Below are positions 1-11,275 of a DNA stretch of 64,000 nucleotides, piece after piece. The position numbers were made by a program, and so were the translations under genes. The stretch's first letter is position 1, and each line of letters begins with the position of its first letter. The notes beneath the pieces are model-generated. The model saw only the letters and a program-made list of their open reading frames with translations. It was not told the origin of the DNA and searched no databases. The stretch comes from Sarcocystis neurona (Eukaryota; Apicomplexa; Conoidasida; Eucoccidiorida; Sarcocystidae), in NCBI GenBank assembly GCA_000727475.1, contig KL647289.1, positions 7,058,629 to 7,122,628 of the forward strand, written 5' to 3'.

Positions 1-1310
1 TATGCACAAGCTTGAGTACCCTCACGATTGTGGAAAAAGAAAATGCAAGTACTTGCATACAAGAAGCACCCAAGATTATACATAGCTGTGTACACAGTAC
101 ACACGCAGAAAGTGTGGAACTGGCGCAGCTCCTCGTAGCTGTAGGGGGAATGTAAACTTGCGAGTGCGGAATGTTGAGGCGGTGTGTCAATGTCTGCGAA
201 AACACGTGTGCAAATGTGGGAGCGCGGAAGAGTCTACGCGTGTACACAGATGTTCACTTGCGATAACTAACGAGCCACGTACCCCACTATGCGTGTGTAT
301 ACGCGCTCAAGTTTTTCCTTTCGTCTGCGTGTCCGAATTCGGTGACCACAGGCACAGAGCTCAAAGCACGGTCGCTCACACTAGGGAGGGGGACTTCCAT
401 ACAAAAACTGGAGATGTAGAATTTCCAGTTCTCCGTCTCAGGATGAGCTGCAAGAGTGCAAAACTACTGGAAAAACAAACGCCTACTGCAGCACGAAACG
501 CTCTATCCGTAGTGTTGAAGTGTGGTATGGCGCTGGTGCTGTCGTGAACGCCCCGCAGGTCTCGGATTCATGGATAAGCCTGCAGGGACGCGGAGGTGTT
601 GAAATGCTTTTCATTCTCACACTGATTCGATTAAGCGTATATAGAAATGTAGGTATCTACGAAGTGTGACCAATAATCAGCTCACAAGTCTAGATCCAAC
701 AGTGGCGTTGTAAGGCTTATGAGGCGTCGAGGTATATCTTCATTCGCATGGGGGTGTGTACATATTTTGGGCGTCCTCTTTTGTGTGCATACAGCCGCGC
801 AAGTGAAAAATCGTTCTCGGAAACATAGAAGTGCATGCCTAAATGCACATCCAGACGTAGATACAGTCGAAGCTACAAAACACGTGTAAACACTTGCAAA
901 TACGCATGTACACGCAAACACACGTAAGCGCATAGATCCATACGTGCTCACATACGTTTACACATGTGTGTTCAGATATACACAGTATAGGCATGTAGCT
1001 GTTTTTATCTGCACCTGCACGCACACAGAGTGAAGGGGACGTAGAGGGCTTCAACACAGGCAAAGCTGAGAATCTAAGCTCATTGTTTTTGACGAAAGCA
1101 CCGCATGTTTACAGACGCCTATGGGATTACTTGTGTCACAAAGCATACATTTCCTACACAGCTGGAGACTTCGCACACCTGCACACACATACGTTGACAT
1201 ATTCACGTGTGTGTACCACGTTCGTGGAGAGGGGAGCTACAGACTTTTTGGAGGGGGGAACGTGCTCATGTGTGTGCTCGTGGATACGTGCACACAGAAG
1301 TGAGCAACGC

Positions 1311-3230
1311 TCACTGCATACCTGTGCAGTCGTGCGTACCGCTAAATAAATTTGTATACATGCATATATTTATATACAGATACGAAGGTACAACTCTTTC
1401 TCCTGGGAAGTGCTGCTGCAGAAAGGATTACGTATGTGTCCACGTGTATGTGGAAAACGACACGCGCCTCTGAGGTCGTTCAGCGGCTCACAATGACCTA
1501 CCTTATTTAGGTATGAGGTGGTATATCGGTACAACATGGCTTCTGCGTGGACCTGCTTGCGCAGTTCTGCGAATTCACCTTTGAAGCTGCCATCTACTTC
1601 TTCAGCCGCACCTTCATCTGCAATCAGAAAACATAATACAAAAAGTAGGACAGACACGTCACTGCGATAACGAGGAGATTAATGTACTGTTGTACCAGGA
1701 GGCAGCGAGCACACAATTTCAAAGGAGAGGCTGTGTCACTAGGATTGACACCTCAAAATATGATGCATCGCTCGTCGAAGGAGAAAACAGAAACAATCGC
1801 AGACACGAGAGGAATACCGGAGCGATACTGGAACAGCACAGGTACTCTCACGCATATCTGAGGAAAGAGCGAAGAGAAGGACAGATCAATAGATACATGG
1901 AAAGGTGCGTACATGGACACGCATATACATAGGTATAAATGTGTATGAGCTCGTGTACACACACCTACCACCTATATGTTGAGTAACACCGGGATCTTCA
2001 TCTACGGGCAGGTGACTCTAAACACTACACATGGGCTGGAATATAATATCGCTAGAAAGCGCTACACTGTGAATACCGCAGCGATCTTGACTAGCGTACG
2101 CGTGAATAGACCTCAATGGCAGACATACACAAGAAACGGTGAGTGCCCGCGTACATTATTAAACCATAAGTAATGGCATTTGGACCTTTGGGTACCACGT
2201 GTGTAAATGTGACCATGCGTACGCTTCTCTGGTAACGGATGTGATGAAGCAGTGAGCAAAAAAATTCCCTGTTGTTCAAGAGGGAGCTTCGATTGCACTA
2301 CGTTGGACTGTATGGTGATGTGTACAGAATGGCCAGCCCAGGCAAGCCGGTAGTTTGTTACGAATTAAAATCCTTAGCCGAAACGCAGGGGCCGAGATAA
2401 CGTATGAGGAATCCACTGGGGAGACACAGAGAAGAGCTTTCGGGAATGCCGCTCACTAACCCGTGCTTTCAAAGATGCAGCCGCGGCCGCGAGCCTAGTC
2501 GTTAAAATGTAGTGTCACGAATGTTATCAGTTTATTAGTCGTGAATTTTAGGTGATCTAGATCCGCTTAAGTGGAAGTCCACAAAGGCGACGCATCAGAA
2601 GTTCGCACTTCCCTCGTGAGGAACTTTTCGGTCGAGGCTCTGCAACTGTGTAAACCTATTCCCGATAGTGCCGCTGGCACGCACATCAGAGATCGAGCAG
2701 ATGGAGAATCTGTAGAGCTCTGAGGAATGCGTTGGGGATAGAAGAGTCCGTGAGGCAGCGCAAAGCCGCAAGTACTGTTCGACATCGACTGAAAAAAGAG
2801 TAAAAAAAGTGAAGCTCGTGCAACTACGTCCATACGCCTGTATACACGTTTGTATGCGTTCACGAGTAGACTGGCTGGAGTGGTACTCGTGTGAAGCTCC
2901 AGGAGCGGGGACGTGCGACAGAACTCAAGCCTTTCTGCCTGTACGAAGCGAGGGATATTTCAGCAGAGCAAATCCTCCCTATAAAAATGATCATGGCATA
3001 TCTCGCAAACTCCTGAGCATCCTGCCTTGCGCAGTTTTGAGCGCGACACTTCACTGCATTAAGCACATGTGCACGCTTTATCGACCGCCGAGATATTACA
3101 GTGGAGTCTTTGAAGCACTTACTCTGCGGTTAACGATTTGAACGGCAGGAACAAGTATTTGCACAACCCCACGGTGCGCATCCATGAGGAAAGCTCGTGA
3201 CGAGAGTAGTACACCGGTGTATACGTGCAC
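1311..3230 (-). CDS. Hypothetical protein, 3' part of a minus-strand multi-exon gene
   Basis: Not recognised. Four minus-strand exons, read from high to low coordinates: 3230-3123 (36 codons, phase 0 at both ends, VHVYTGVLLSSRAFLMDAHR..., donor GTAAGT), 2788-2609 (after an acceptor of mostly T then CAG), 1617-1502 (acceptor TTCTGATTGCAG, donor GTAGGT, acidic start EGAAEEVDGSFKGEFAELRK), and 1415-1311 (acceptor CCTTTCTGCAG, QHFPGERVVPSYLY..., stop TGA). The last three join with matching phases (1 then 0), and the final exon ends in a stop. The link from 3123 to 2788 is open: at least one exon, perhaps near 2860-3020, is missing because the phases differ. The donor at 2608 (GTGCGA) is weak. Chance cannot be ruled out. 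Confidence 0.4.
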
Positions 3231-6050
3231 CTGTCTGATCATTTGTGCCTGATATACAGGTGCATAATTACGGCACCACATAGGATCCCACTACTGCCAA
3301 CTAACGCACGTCAACTAATGCACACCGCTAAACTCTGCTTCTTCTTTGGAAGCGATTTCGGGTTCCATCCACCTCTTTGTAAGTCAGAAGACCGCCGCAA
3401 ACATGTTTTTGTGGAGGCATGGGGGCGCGAGCAATTGTTTGGACTTTCAAAAGTGCAGCAGCTACCAGATGTAAATGAGGAATTTTCCAAGTTCAGTACA
3501 GTGCCAAGCGAGACGGGGCACTTGCAGTTATTTGTACGTCTGTATTAACATCAACTAAAATGGATGTTTGCCAACAGAGCATATCTACTCATGTGTAGTA
3601 TGTATATATATACACACATATACGCGGACTCGTGAGGGCGCCCTATTGCCGCGGTTTTGGGTGAGTGGATCGGGAAACAATTCTACTAAGATAACACGGA
3701 TTGCTTCTTTTTACGCTGCGCGCTTCCTCCGTAGCTTTCCACACTTGTAAGAATCCAACGCGTATGTGTACACTGACACACGACAGTACATACCGCAGTG
3801 TTACCAGGAAGCACAAGAGACCGCACGCGTATAGGCGTCAAGTACGGAAGCGCTCAGGCACATCGTAGATAATCGATGTCGTATTTGGTGGATGCGCATC
3901 GATGCGGGCGGCACAAAAAGTGTACATTTCCTTAACAACTGTCACAAATGCACGACTACAAAGAATGGCCATCTGCACACGTATCTGACGTACGTAGTTT
4001 TACAGATGTTCGTCAGAACTACACAGAGACCCTCTTGTCGTGTTCAGTAAAGGCACACACTTGGAGGGACTTCCCTTTTTCTTGCAACACGAACATGCAA
4101 ACATTTTGTTTAGGCACACAATACGCAGATTCGCGTATTATCTGTATTGTGGGAAGAAGCCATACATTCCCGAGTGCGTGATGAGAGTCTCCTCACCGGT
4201 GTTGTCGCTCCCTAAGGTTGCGCAGCTTTCCAGGAAAACAGCCTGCTCGAGGCAGGATATGGGGGGGAGAGATCTGGTAGATTTTCTACTGGATCTTCGC
4301 ACCATTTTGCGCGCTACATTTATGTGGGGAAAAAGTGCCTTCACACAATACACGTTTACGAGCACCAGGTGCAACACCGGGCGTGTATTCTCTTAACGTG
4401 CAGGGGACACACTGCGAAAGTGGAGACATGTGCCACACTCCTCGGATGCCCGTGAGGCTATTTAGAGAGACTTTTACACTCACACGTAAAGGTACACAGG
4501 TCTGCGCGTATGAAACCGTATTCACTTGTGTCCAAACGTAGATTTTCTACTCAGATCGACTGCAACTGCAGTCGGGAGAAACAAATAATTTACAGACATG
4601 CACCCATATCCGCCGACCTCTGCGACGAGAAGCACACTCATATATGATACTTCTGTACCCAGTCCATAATAATGTACCGTTGGCCACCACAGAGGAAGAG
4701 CAATGGCAACGCAACTGAGAGTACTTGTTTGCTCGTGCTCTGCATCAATTGTGGCGTGTTCTTTCTGAAAAGCGGTAGGCGCGTGCGTACGGTGACTGAT
4801 ATCACCGATGTAGGTGTGTTCAGTGGGTAATTGGTGAACGATTTGTATTATCAGTCAAGTACGCAACTGCCTAGATATTTAGCAGCTGTTATGAATTGAC
4901 GTGCATCCACAGGTGCCAAATTGTCGAATTTGTGGAAGTCGAAGACGAAGGCCACCCACACTAATGGTTTGCTGCCGGGAACAGCGTCGGAGAGCAGGAA
5001 AGAACACGATATATTGAGCAAACCAGTTGTACCGGAATTAGCGACGCGCGCACTTCACAAGCAACATTTTGTGTTGCTCTGTAAACGAGTGTACGGGTTT
5101 AGTATTCGTTGGGTGTTGTTCAACAACATGAAAAACTTCAGGCAGCACCACTTCTGGAAATGCGGTTTGACGCGACAAGACACAGCGTCGACTGCCATGA
5201 GTGGACGGTTGCAAAGAAGAAAAAAGTAACAGTTGGCTACCGTCTGCCGCAGAAAAATATGAACTCTTGCGTACAACAAAAACGTCCACACACGACGCAA
5301 AGGAAGTAAGGTGGGGCATAATCAACCTTCAGAGCTCCTAATTAACGAGCATGAGGGGAGTGTAAGGCTTGAAGAATCTTCCTGGCTAGGCGTAGGCAGC
5401 GCTAGTAGGAGCAGGCAGCGATTGATAGAGGGCTTACACCGCTTCTGCAGAAGCTGACGTCGAGCACTGCACCCAGTTCCTCCACAGAACTGGAAACGTT
5501 TGATTTTGACAGCATGACATTGGTGTCCGTCAGGTGCTCGCGTTGTAGGTTTTAAGGCTAAAGAAACCATGCTCCCGTCAGCTGCGATCCTTAGCCTGAC
5601 GCTCTCTTTGCTTAACTCCAACAGCAGTTCACGCACTTGCGTTTGCGCTGGTCCATACAGTTGCACAGAAGTACTTCACGGTAAGGCACCTCGTAAGGAG
5701 GTAAAAACTGGAAATTTTCTTTGAACAACTGTGACCCTTCCCTCTCTCAGTGGTATACGTGTACAGGGAAAGAGTGACGACACTCGAAACGCATTTGCAT
5801 ACAAGCGCGACCATCCTTACACCAGCGTGCGGGAAGGATGAAGGTGGAAGTAACAGCGTTGTCAATGAGCTGTTTCCTTAACACATTCTCACGAATACTG
5901 ATATATAACAGGGACTTCACTCGTGGAGCGGGAGGACGTGTTGAGCGACAAGTCTGTATAGCTAGGAATACATTACCGCGAAGACTTCTCCAAACAGTTC
6001 TGTGTCGAAACGGTGAGACGTGCGATACATTCAATGTCGCTACTGACTGA

Positions 6051-6081
<31 letters not shown>

Positions 6082-9000
6082 CGTGCGTGTAACTGGCTCT
6101 GCGCTGTGATCCAGCATGAAGAACGAATACCAGCGGCTCCAATCAGAATTCTCCACAGCAGCGCTGTCATGTGCGACTTCTATTCACAGTTAAAGCGACA
6201 TATTGATTTCAGCAGTGAAGCCAAGTATTGCAGACGTAAGGAGAGTGGACGGGTGCCAGGCTGCAGAACATTATGGCCCCTTGTGAACTCCAGTCAAGCG
6301 GTAGGGTCCACACGCAGGCAGGTATCCTTCCATGAAGACCTCACACATAGACGTCCTATACGTATCTACGCGAGTACAGAGTAAAAGGTTCACGTCGTAC
6401 CCAAAAGAAGATGCAAGCTTACACGAGAGATGCGAAGGGATTTTTCGCCGAGACCGGGAAGCAGGAGACGCTCCGACACAAGTGCTTCACAAGTCTGCTC
6501 GTGCAAGAGAGAGTTTACATTTCATGCGTGCGTTCAAGTAATTTCTAGGGGAACACGATGACAAGTGACCAGGTGACGCAAACGTGGTTCACAGTCGGTA
6601 GTTCTCCGTGTCTAAGGAGTTGTCGCCTGGTGTGAGCATCACCCTTGCGCACCAGGAAATGCTGTGGATTCACCAGCCACGACTACGACCTAGCACGCGA
6701 ACCATCATTAAAAATAGCAGTAGCATGAAAAAAGGGGTCCTCAGGGAGGCCCGCGGAAGCTTTACGAAGGTCCAAAGCATACGGTCCCCCGTGCCAGCCT
6801 GCTTTGACGTCTTGTCTTATGGAAACTGATGTTCTTTCTAGCAGGCGCGTGTCCACACCTTGCCGTCGCAGATGCAGCGGAACAAGGCGTAGGAGGGATA
6901 CCTCATGATGCTCGAATAGATTTGTCAAGGTGGTAGTAAGCATGCGCGCAACAATCACGTGTTGACGCATGGTCCCGCGACACTTTTTCAGTTGACAAAT
7001 TAGCAATGTTACACGTTAGTAATCGTCTTCTACGAACAGCCAGCGCTAAGAACAACTGTGCCAGTGTAAAAGTACCTGGCCCGGTCAGGCGTAATTCAGG
7101 ATTGTTGAAGACGAGCTCGTGGACGGATATATTTCTAGTGTGTCAATGAATGTGTACGTTTGAGTTAATGTGGTGGCATACACAGGCGTGTGTACGTAAA
7201 ACTTTACTTTGGTGGCCTTCATACGCTATGTTTGTGGAAATACACGTTGTGGGGCTACGCGGATGTTTATGCGTAGTACTCTGTGTGACAGCGTGTACGC
7301 CATGTATGTGGACGGGTACGTGTGCTGGTGTAAACAAATAGATATTCGCACTCAAGACAATTCATGATTGCGAGTGTATCCCTCGTGAGCGTAAATATGC
7401 TCGTACCGTCGTGGACGCATGTAGATGGCTGCACACATGAGCAGTAATTCCCCCGTGTAGTGGATAACACCGAGGAGGGAAAAGCCCCTAGGAAAACACT
7501 TCCTTGTGACGGCCGTGGCACGAGTTAGATTGTCGCTTTACAGTGCTTTTCAGGTGCACGCGTGCATAGTAACGTGGTGCATCGAAAGCGCTGTATAATG
7601 CATATGTGTGTAGTTGTATGATCACCTCTTGCGCGCACAAAATTACATTAACCATGCCGGCTTGAGGATATCGACATATCGACAACTCCACCCGTCACTT
7701 ACTTACGGTTGAGGGGGAGAGACGCGGATGTAGGTTCTGCTTTGACAGAGCGCGTAATCAGTAGCGCACACGCGGATCTGGTCTTACGGAAAAGCAGAAC
7801 TCGTGTAGTAACGTACGGTGTCATAAGGCGACTAAGAAGCGGAAGGCGTGCGGAGTCGCACTGTATGTGATCGGGCTGCCTCCTGCAACAGCATCGCTAA
7901 GTTGCCTTAGATTTGTAGATTCGTGTGAAGCAAAACAGTCCTCCCCAGCGGGAGGAGAGTTCGTGGATGGCAGTGATGTCCCACTAAAGTCGTCTTGGTA
8001 GCCGGTAGACCTACTGGTATTTGCACACATAGACTTATGCGCACGTGAGTCTGCAAACGTAGGCGTCTTCATTCAGGACATTATATTCCACGCACAGTTA
8101 CATATTTTCTGTGTATGCACGTAGATATACGTACCCGTAGGGTAGACGGAGGACGCCACGGTTTACTGCTTTGAGGTAGGGATGCTTGCTATACAGGTGT
8201 CGCAGAAGGGCGTCTACTGCTGTGGACACCGCTCTTGACTTTCTGGCGAATGTCAATGACGTCGAACGTGGTTTCGGGCGCGTACAGTGCCGCTCGCCTT
8301 TCTAAAGGGTGTTCCGCGTCGGCTTCGACAAAAAGCATACGCACGCGCAGAAATATGGGTCTTTTGCGCGCAGAGATTTTCGACCACATTTGTCTCCGTA
8401 CGCACCCTCAACAGTGGATATTCCCTTCTGAGGAGAAGGCATAGTGAAACACATATATACATCTGATCTCTTATTTATTAACACATGCGTACGTGGCCAT
8501 CAGGCTTGGGTGTGTTCGCGATGAGAAGGCATAGGGAAGCATATATATACACATCTTTTCGCTTATTGATAAACACACCCGTACGCGACCACCAGGCGAG
8601 GCGCACAGTTCACCACCACTGTAAAAACACCAGTGACTCTCAGTGGGCTTTGAGCGACATGAGAGTTCACTTGCGTACAATGGACGAGTGAATAGAAGTT
8701 GCAGAAGATAACTGTCGACATCGAGAACGTACGCTAATTACGCCACTCTGGCGTAATTAGACCGAATTCGAAATCTTTGTCTACATACGGAGAGGTGGCT
8801 TTCTCTAACATACGGGTGCGCCGAAGGTGTAACAACCAATGACGGGATCTAGTGGTATACGTGCAACATATATGATATGTCGGCAGAGATGGGCAGAATA
8901 CGTCTGACGTGACACCTGAACTCGCTGACGCACATTTAGCGCCGTAATATGTAGAATGTTGGCCTTCACCTTTCGTTCTCTTCCATCCGTGCCGACACGG

Positions 9001-10161
9001 CCACTCGATTGCTCAGAAACTGGAGAAAACCTGCGGCTGCAGCATTTTTGGAGTGGACCGCAGGTGACAACCTTGCCTGTGCAGGATCGTCGGCGGCTAT
9101 ACGCTACTTAGCATATTTAGCTCTGCGTGGGTCCTGTCAGTGTGGGTGTACACGGCGTGCACGTGCATGTGTTCGCACGTCGGCACGGATGAATACAAAA
9201 TTTCACGTCTATGTCTACATATAGACACATTTATAGGAATAAGGACACCGATATATATATATATATATCCATGCCTATGTATGTAGGTGTGTGTATGTGC
9301 GTATGCACGATGGATGTGTGTGTGCGCTGGTAAATAGAACTGCGTACTTGAAGTTCTTGAGCCATGTTGTCTCCAACGATCCATCAGTACATACACGTTT
9401 AACTCTATACGTGCTTATCACAGGCGCATGTTCTCGTGTGTATGTACGCGTCAGCGTGGAGAGGGCAACACGCTTTCCTTACTGTCCGTCGCGAGTAAGT
9501 TGCAGTCAGTCTAATCCATGTTTCGGTAACTAATAACACAGGAAGTGCCCAGGTCTGTACATCCTTCTCCGTGGAGATAGAGAAGGCAAGAAGAGCAGCA
9601 GACCAGCCGTGAAAGCGCTACGCCCGTAGCTACGTAAAGATATTTCTCATCTGCTTCGAAAAGAGCCTTCCCCCCGTTGACGAGCTCCCGCAGATTACGT
9701 GTACCCACAGGAGCTACGGCTGAGTGCCACTGCGGAGAGGGCGCTACGGGATATGAAAAATTATATACATTTGCATGAATTGCCGTAAAAAGCATAAGGA
9801 GATACAGAAAGATACAGACCCGTACACGTGCAACCAATAATGTGCGTGTATGCACATTGTGTGTACAGAAATACGTACATACACGCACACATGGGTGTAT
9901 ACGTATGTATATGCACATATACGTCTATCAGCATTCACACATACGCACACATGTAAATTCGCCTGAACGAATATATGTACACGCTTATATGCACTTATAC
10001 TTAGCGCAAAAAAGTAAACAGATAAACCTGTGCTCTACGTGGACGTTCTTCACAATACAGTCAGCGTACATGACCAATTAACCACGCACAAAAGCCTACG
10101 AGTATGCTCGTACAAAATGTTTTCAGCTGCGTTCCTGTGTGATGATACAAACGTTTCCTCC
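3231..10161. other. Repeat-poor stretch with no firm gene
   Basis: Balanced composition, little low complexity. Open frames reach 100-135 codons on both strands (for example minus 5322-5666, minus 6683-7006, minus 8189-8389, minus 9511-9780, plus 3225-3548), about the number expected by chance, and most lack ATG. A good minus acceptor (TTTCTCCCGACTGCAG) lies near 4567 and minus donors near 7705 and 7780, so scattered small exons are likely but could not be joined. Confidence 0.4.
8431..8610. repeat. Tandem duplication, two copies of about 90 bp
   Basis: Copies at 8431-8520 and 8521-8610 share GAGAAGGCATAG, a TATATACA core, a CTTATT-ATTAACAC-like stretch and CGTACG-GCCA-CAGGC ends. They differ by many substitutions, so the duplication is old. 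Confidence 0.75.
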
Positions 10162-10835
10162 CTAATGTGCTACTTTCGTTACAGTTCCTTGTGTAGATGG
10201 AGCGCACGAAAGAGGGAGAGGCATTCGCGTGGTTGACTCAGACTTATACGGGGCGTTTTTGTTTCCAGTTCTTCTACTGCCTTCCACATATTTTGCACGC
10301 AACCCGGGTTCGACTGGTGCTTTTCCATGTGTTTTAGGACGGTCCGTGACTACGCTCGCAGTTGCTGTTGCTGTTCCAGCGCCTACCTCTGCCGTGGCAA
10401 CCGCCGGCTGCACTGCTAGTTCTTTTGTGCTTCCTGTCAGTAGGCCTGCCACGCAGCGTGGTTCTGGTACTGATCTTTCTGCTGTATCCGCTGCCTCGTC
10501 TCCGCTGTCTGGTCTCCGCCTGCTTGTGCTTCGGCCAGTTGATGCGCCGCCAGTGGCATGCTCCAGCTGCAGCGTGGGACACAGCTCCTAATCATGCTTT
10601 TAAGGCATGAACGATTCCGACTGTTGCGCTGCTGCAGGTAGGGGTGCTTCTGCTGTGGCATCTCCAGTAGAGGATCCTTCCTTATTTTCCAGTACAACTT
10701 TGACACCAGCGACTTCTCGAGCGAGACAGTCTGCTGCAGCTATAACTTTCATTTCTCTAGTGTCGACGGCTGTTTCTGCTGCAGGGACTTCCGAAGGGGA
10801 GGCCGGGCGACGCCCCACATTTCTTGTTGGTTACC
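10162..10835 (-). CDS. Alanine-rich open frames on the minus strand, possible coding, broken by two stops
   Basis: On the minus strand one frame is open from about 10835 to 10600 (contains PSEVPAAETAVDTREMKVIA and VKVVLENKEGSSTGDATAEA) and again in the same frame from 10590 to 10162 (ADTAERSVPEPRCVAG... and an Ala/Thr-rich part). TAA and TAG separate the two. GCA/CAG-rich codons give the Ala/Gln runs typical of coccidian proteins. It could be two exons with an unseen intron, a pseudogene, or chance. No family recognised and no convincing start. Confidence 0.25.
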
Positions 10836-10901
10836 GCAGCTGGCTGCGTTAGGTATCTTGCAAAGTCACTCAAATATTTCAGCTGTATCTTCTCCACTCA
10901 C

Positions 10902-11009
10902 CGCGTTGTCGAGAAAAACTTCGACTCCGGCGGAATAAAAAGGTGTGTGGGAAGGACACACCACGATAGGCGCATATTCCTTCACGCAGTGGCCAGCCCA
11001 ACACCCGCC
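10902..11009 (-). CDS. Isolated minus-strand exon candidate, 36 codons
   Basis: Flanked on the minus strand by a strong acceptor (CTGCTTCTTGTTGTCATAG) and a strong donor (GCG|GTGAGT), exactly 108 bases, phase 0 at both ends. Reads GGCWAGHCVKEYAPIVVCPS and then HTPFYSAGVEVFLDNA. No family recognised. Possible downstream exons at 10835-10162 do not join in an obvious phase. Confidence 0.4.
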
Positions 11010-11196
11010 CTATGACAACAAGAAGCAGAATCACGCACGTACAGCTGTGCACGTTTGTGTAATATATATAGTTATATATGATATGGACTCCATATGTATG
11101 CGTGTACGTGACGGTGTATATGTATACAGAATAGGTGCACGCACATACGTATGTGTAGGTGCGTATGCGCACACCCACACGCATAAATACACCTAT

Positions 11197-11275
11197 TTAG
11201 TGGGACGTTTTCTCAGTCTGTGGGCTGAAACTTAGCGACCAACTGAAGTCCTCTGTTCCAGCCGACACATAGAGA
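11197..11275 (-). CDS. Minus-strand terminal exon candidate
   Basis: A long pyrimidine tract ending TTTTCGCTTAG on the minus strand precedes 25 codons, LYVSAGTEDFSWSLSFSPQT..., and a TAA stop at 11199-11197. One leading base would complete a codon from an upstream exon, which was not identified. It lies only 187 bases above the 10902-11009 exon, so two genes may be close together here, or only one of the two exons is real. Confidence 0.3.
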
